64,000 bases of DNA from Auriscalpium vulgare. Taxonomy: Eukaryota; Basidiomycota; Agaricomycetes; Russulales; Auriscalpiaceae. Where the stretch lies: positions 1,550,001 through 1,614,000 of the forward strand of contig JAHBBC010000013.1 of NCBI GenBank assembly GCA_019915015.1. Direction: 5' to 3'. Below, in pieces: positions 62,621 to 64,000 of the stretch (position 1 is its first letter; each line of letters starts with the position of its first letter). The notes under the pieces were generated by a model. That model saw nothing but the letters and a program-made list of their open reading frames with translations. It had not been told where the DNA came from and did not search any database. Position numbers and translations under genes: made by a program.

Positions 62621-63985
62621 CGCCTGCCCTAGTGTTGCGGGAAAAACCTCTGGCCAGTTTCCCCCCGGTAAGATACCAGTGGCGCTCCAGCCCGGGAGGT
62701 AAGAAACCGGTACATTACCAGGGAAATAGTCACGTGTTTTCTGTGTTCCCACGCCAACTACAGTAGCTTTTTTCGCGCCTGCGGCGCGATTGCCAGTGGT
62801 ATACGTAGTAGTGCAACGGCACCCCCAGCCTACGCCATACTGTACGATAAAATTACAGAAAATCGGAAAAATATTCACTTTGGCTTCTGTGGAAGTGTAG
62901 GCCGTCTATCGCAGCAGCGCGCGCCCTCCTAGCTCAGCAATTGAAGCCCGGATAGTGGCCCGAAGTAAGCATCCTCGAAAGGGTTTCATTGTCCCAGTAC
63001 TGACACGTATTAGCAAGGCTTGCTTTGAACAAATTTATTAGAAGGTTGGCAACGTGAGTACGGAATAAGGATAACAGAGAGCAGAGCCCTCGCACCACGC
63101 GTGGTGATATACTTACGGGAAGTGCTGCAGACGTGGGGTCAGATATCTCATGCACATGCGCAGCCGCGTACGAACTGTTCGTGATGCCAGTGAGCAGAGC
63201 AATTTGACAGGTTATGACTCGGAGCCAGCGCGGCCACAAGCACCTCCAGCCCCCACACAGCGCAGCAACGCGGTCCTCACGACTCGGATGACGTGGGTGT
63301 CATCCCAGTTTCGCATGCGCTCCATGACGACACCGGCGACAACGAGCTCGCGTTCAGTGGGCTTGTCTGCGGAGGGGTGTCGCATGCTCAGATGCGTGGC
63401 GCGAAGTACTTGCGCAGCCCCGTCTGTCTTCACGAATTCCGCGGCGCGTGTTCATCGGCGCACTAGGCCTCTTTGCAATCGTCCACTAAAACCTGTGTTT
63501 CTCGTGGTCATTGTGATGTGTGCTCATGGTCGGGTTGGAAAAGCCCAGGGGTACGGGGTCTGCTGTTGTGGTGAAAGCAAGAAGTAGGTGTGGCTGGTAG
63601 TGCCCAAGGAGTGTGAGTGGCGAAGGTGTGCGCAAGCCTGGCGAGAAGCAGTCAAGCAGCGTGATCAATCAGATGTTGTCTGCGTGAAAGTGTGCTAGGA
63701 TGTAGCTAGGATGCTCACAAATGTAGCTTCAACGCAACTCCCTCCCGCCGGAATGTGGAGGACTTACGCCCGCCGCTTCTGCATACAGGTTTCAAGACAG
63801 ATTGACGGCTGGGGACCGCGAGGTCCGTGTGCCGGGCCGGCCGACACGTCACGTGCTTGAGGTATTATACCGGGTCCATTGGGCCCTAGGATGGGGTAGG
63901 TAAGATACCGGTACTTTACAGGTATAATACCGGGGAAAAACTGTTTCGGGGAAAAACCTGGGTTTTTCCCGCAACCCTAGCCTGC
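62621..63985. mobile_element. Possible inverted-repeat element
   Basis: CCTGCCCTAGTGTTGCGGGA plus AAAACC at 62,622 matches, inverted, the sequence at 63,960-63,985 (reverse complement GCAGGCTAGGGTTGCGGGAA plus AAACC). Similarity continues inward for about 100 bases (GGTAAGATACC, GGTACATTACC / GGTAATTATACC-like pieces) to CACGTG on both sides. The interior has no convincing transposase; a minus-strand frame at 63,212-63,433 (STERELVVAG-like, Arg-rich) is weak. It could be a non-autonomous DNA element. Confidence 0.4.
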
Positions 63986-64000
63986 CCACAAAGTGGTTCA

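Overview
The window looks like a subtelomeric or formerly subtelomeric stretch of a mushroom-forming basidiomycete (Agaricomycetes). The signs are short GT-AG introns of about 45-65 bases, fungal membrane-protein and F-box gene types, a Ty3 chromovirus, a hAT element, a Helitron with a C-terminal peptidase-like domain, and a Penelope-like retroelement of the endonuclease-lacking, telomere-attached kind first described in Coprinopsis. Family names rest on motifs read by eye; no search could be run.

Layout. 0-3.9 kb is GC-rich host sequence: the 3' end of one gene, a single-pass membrane protein, a minus-strand unknown gene, and a decayed Pho85-type cyclin. 3,992-11,909 is a young, structurally complete Ty3 chromovirus on the minus strand (5-bp target duplication CCATC, LTRs differing at two places) with an extra third ORF. 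12.3-12.6 kb holds a second cyclin relic and 12.8-16.5 kb an intron-rich hAT transposase. A gene at 17.1-18.37 kb runs straight into telomere-type repeats, followed by a Penelope-like unit (18.39-21.9 kb) and a tandem array (21.9-23.7 kb).

23.7-52.86 kb is a visibly more AT-rich island. It carries six members of a gene family I do not recognise, two on the minus strand (24.1-27.5 kb) and four on the plus strand (27.9-32.5 and 47.9-52.3 kb). Their shared plan is a first exon, a second exon ending just after a Trp-Trp motif in five of the six, a run of short exons all in phase 1-1 with lengths divisible by three, a penultimate exon usually of 140 or 143 bases, and a coiled-coil last exon. A seventh member starts at 52,827 and is cut after about 12 codons by telomere repeats. 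Between the two groups lie a Helitron (32.7-40.1 kb), an RS-domain gene also built of very short repeated exons (43.1-44.9 kb) and several small multi-exon genes, some duplicated.

52.86-56.5 kb repeats the telomere/Penelope/array arrangement: telomere repeats, a 5'-truncated copy, telomere repeats, a 48-base stub of the same 3' end, telomere repeats, array. All telomere-type tracts run G-rich strand to the right, and all three retroelement 3' ends start at the same base after such a tract, as expected for repeated end-on addition at a chromosome end lying to the right. 56.5-64 kb is GC-rich again, with an F-box gene (60.9-62.3 kb), minisatellites, repeats carrying a GTCCGTCCCGGACGGAC palindrome also found in the arrays, and a possible inverted-repeat element at the right edge.

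The best candidate for an undescribed system is the phase-1 short-exon gene family, sitting in an AT-rich island bracketed by same-orientation telomere-retroelement blocks. No biochemical function can be assigned to it from sequence alone.
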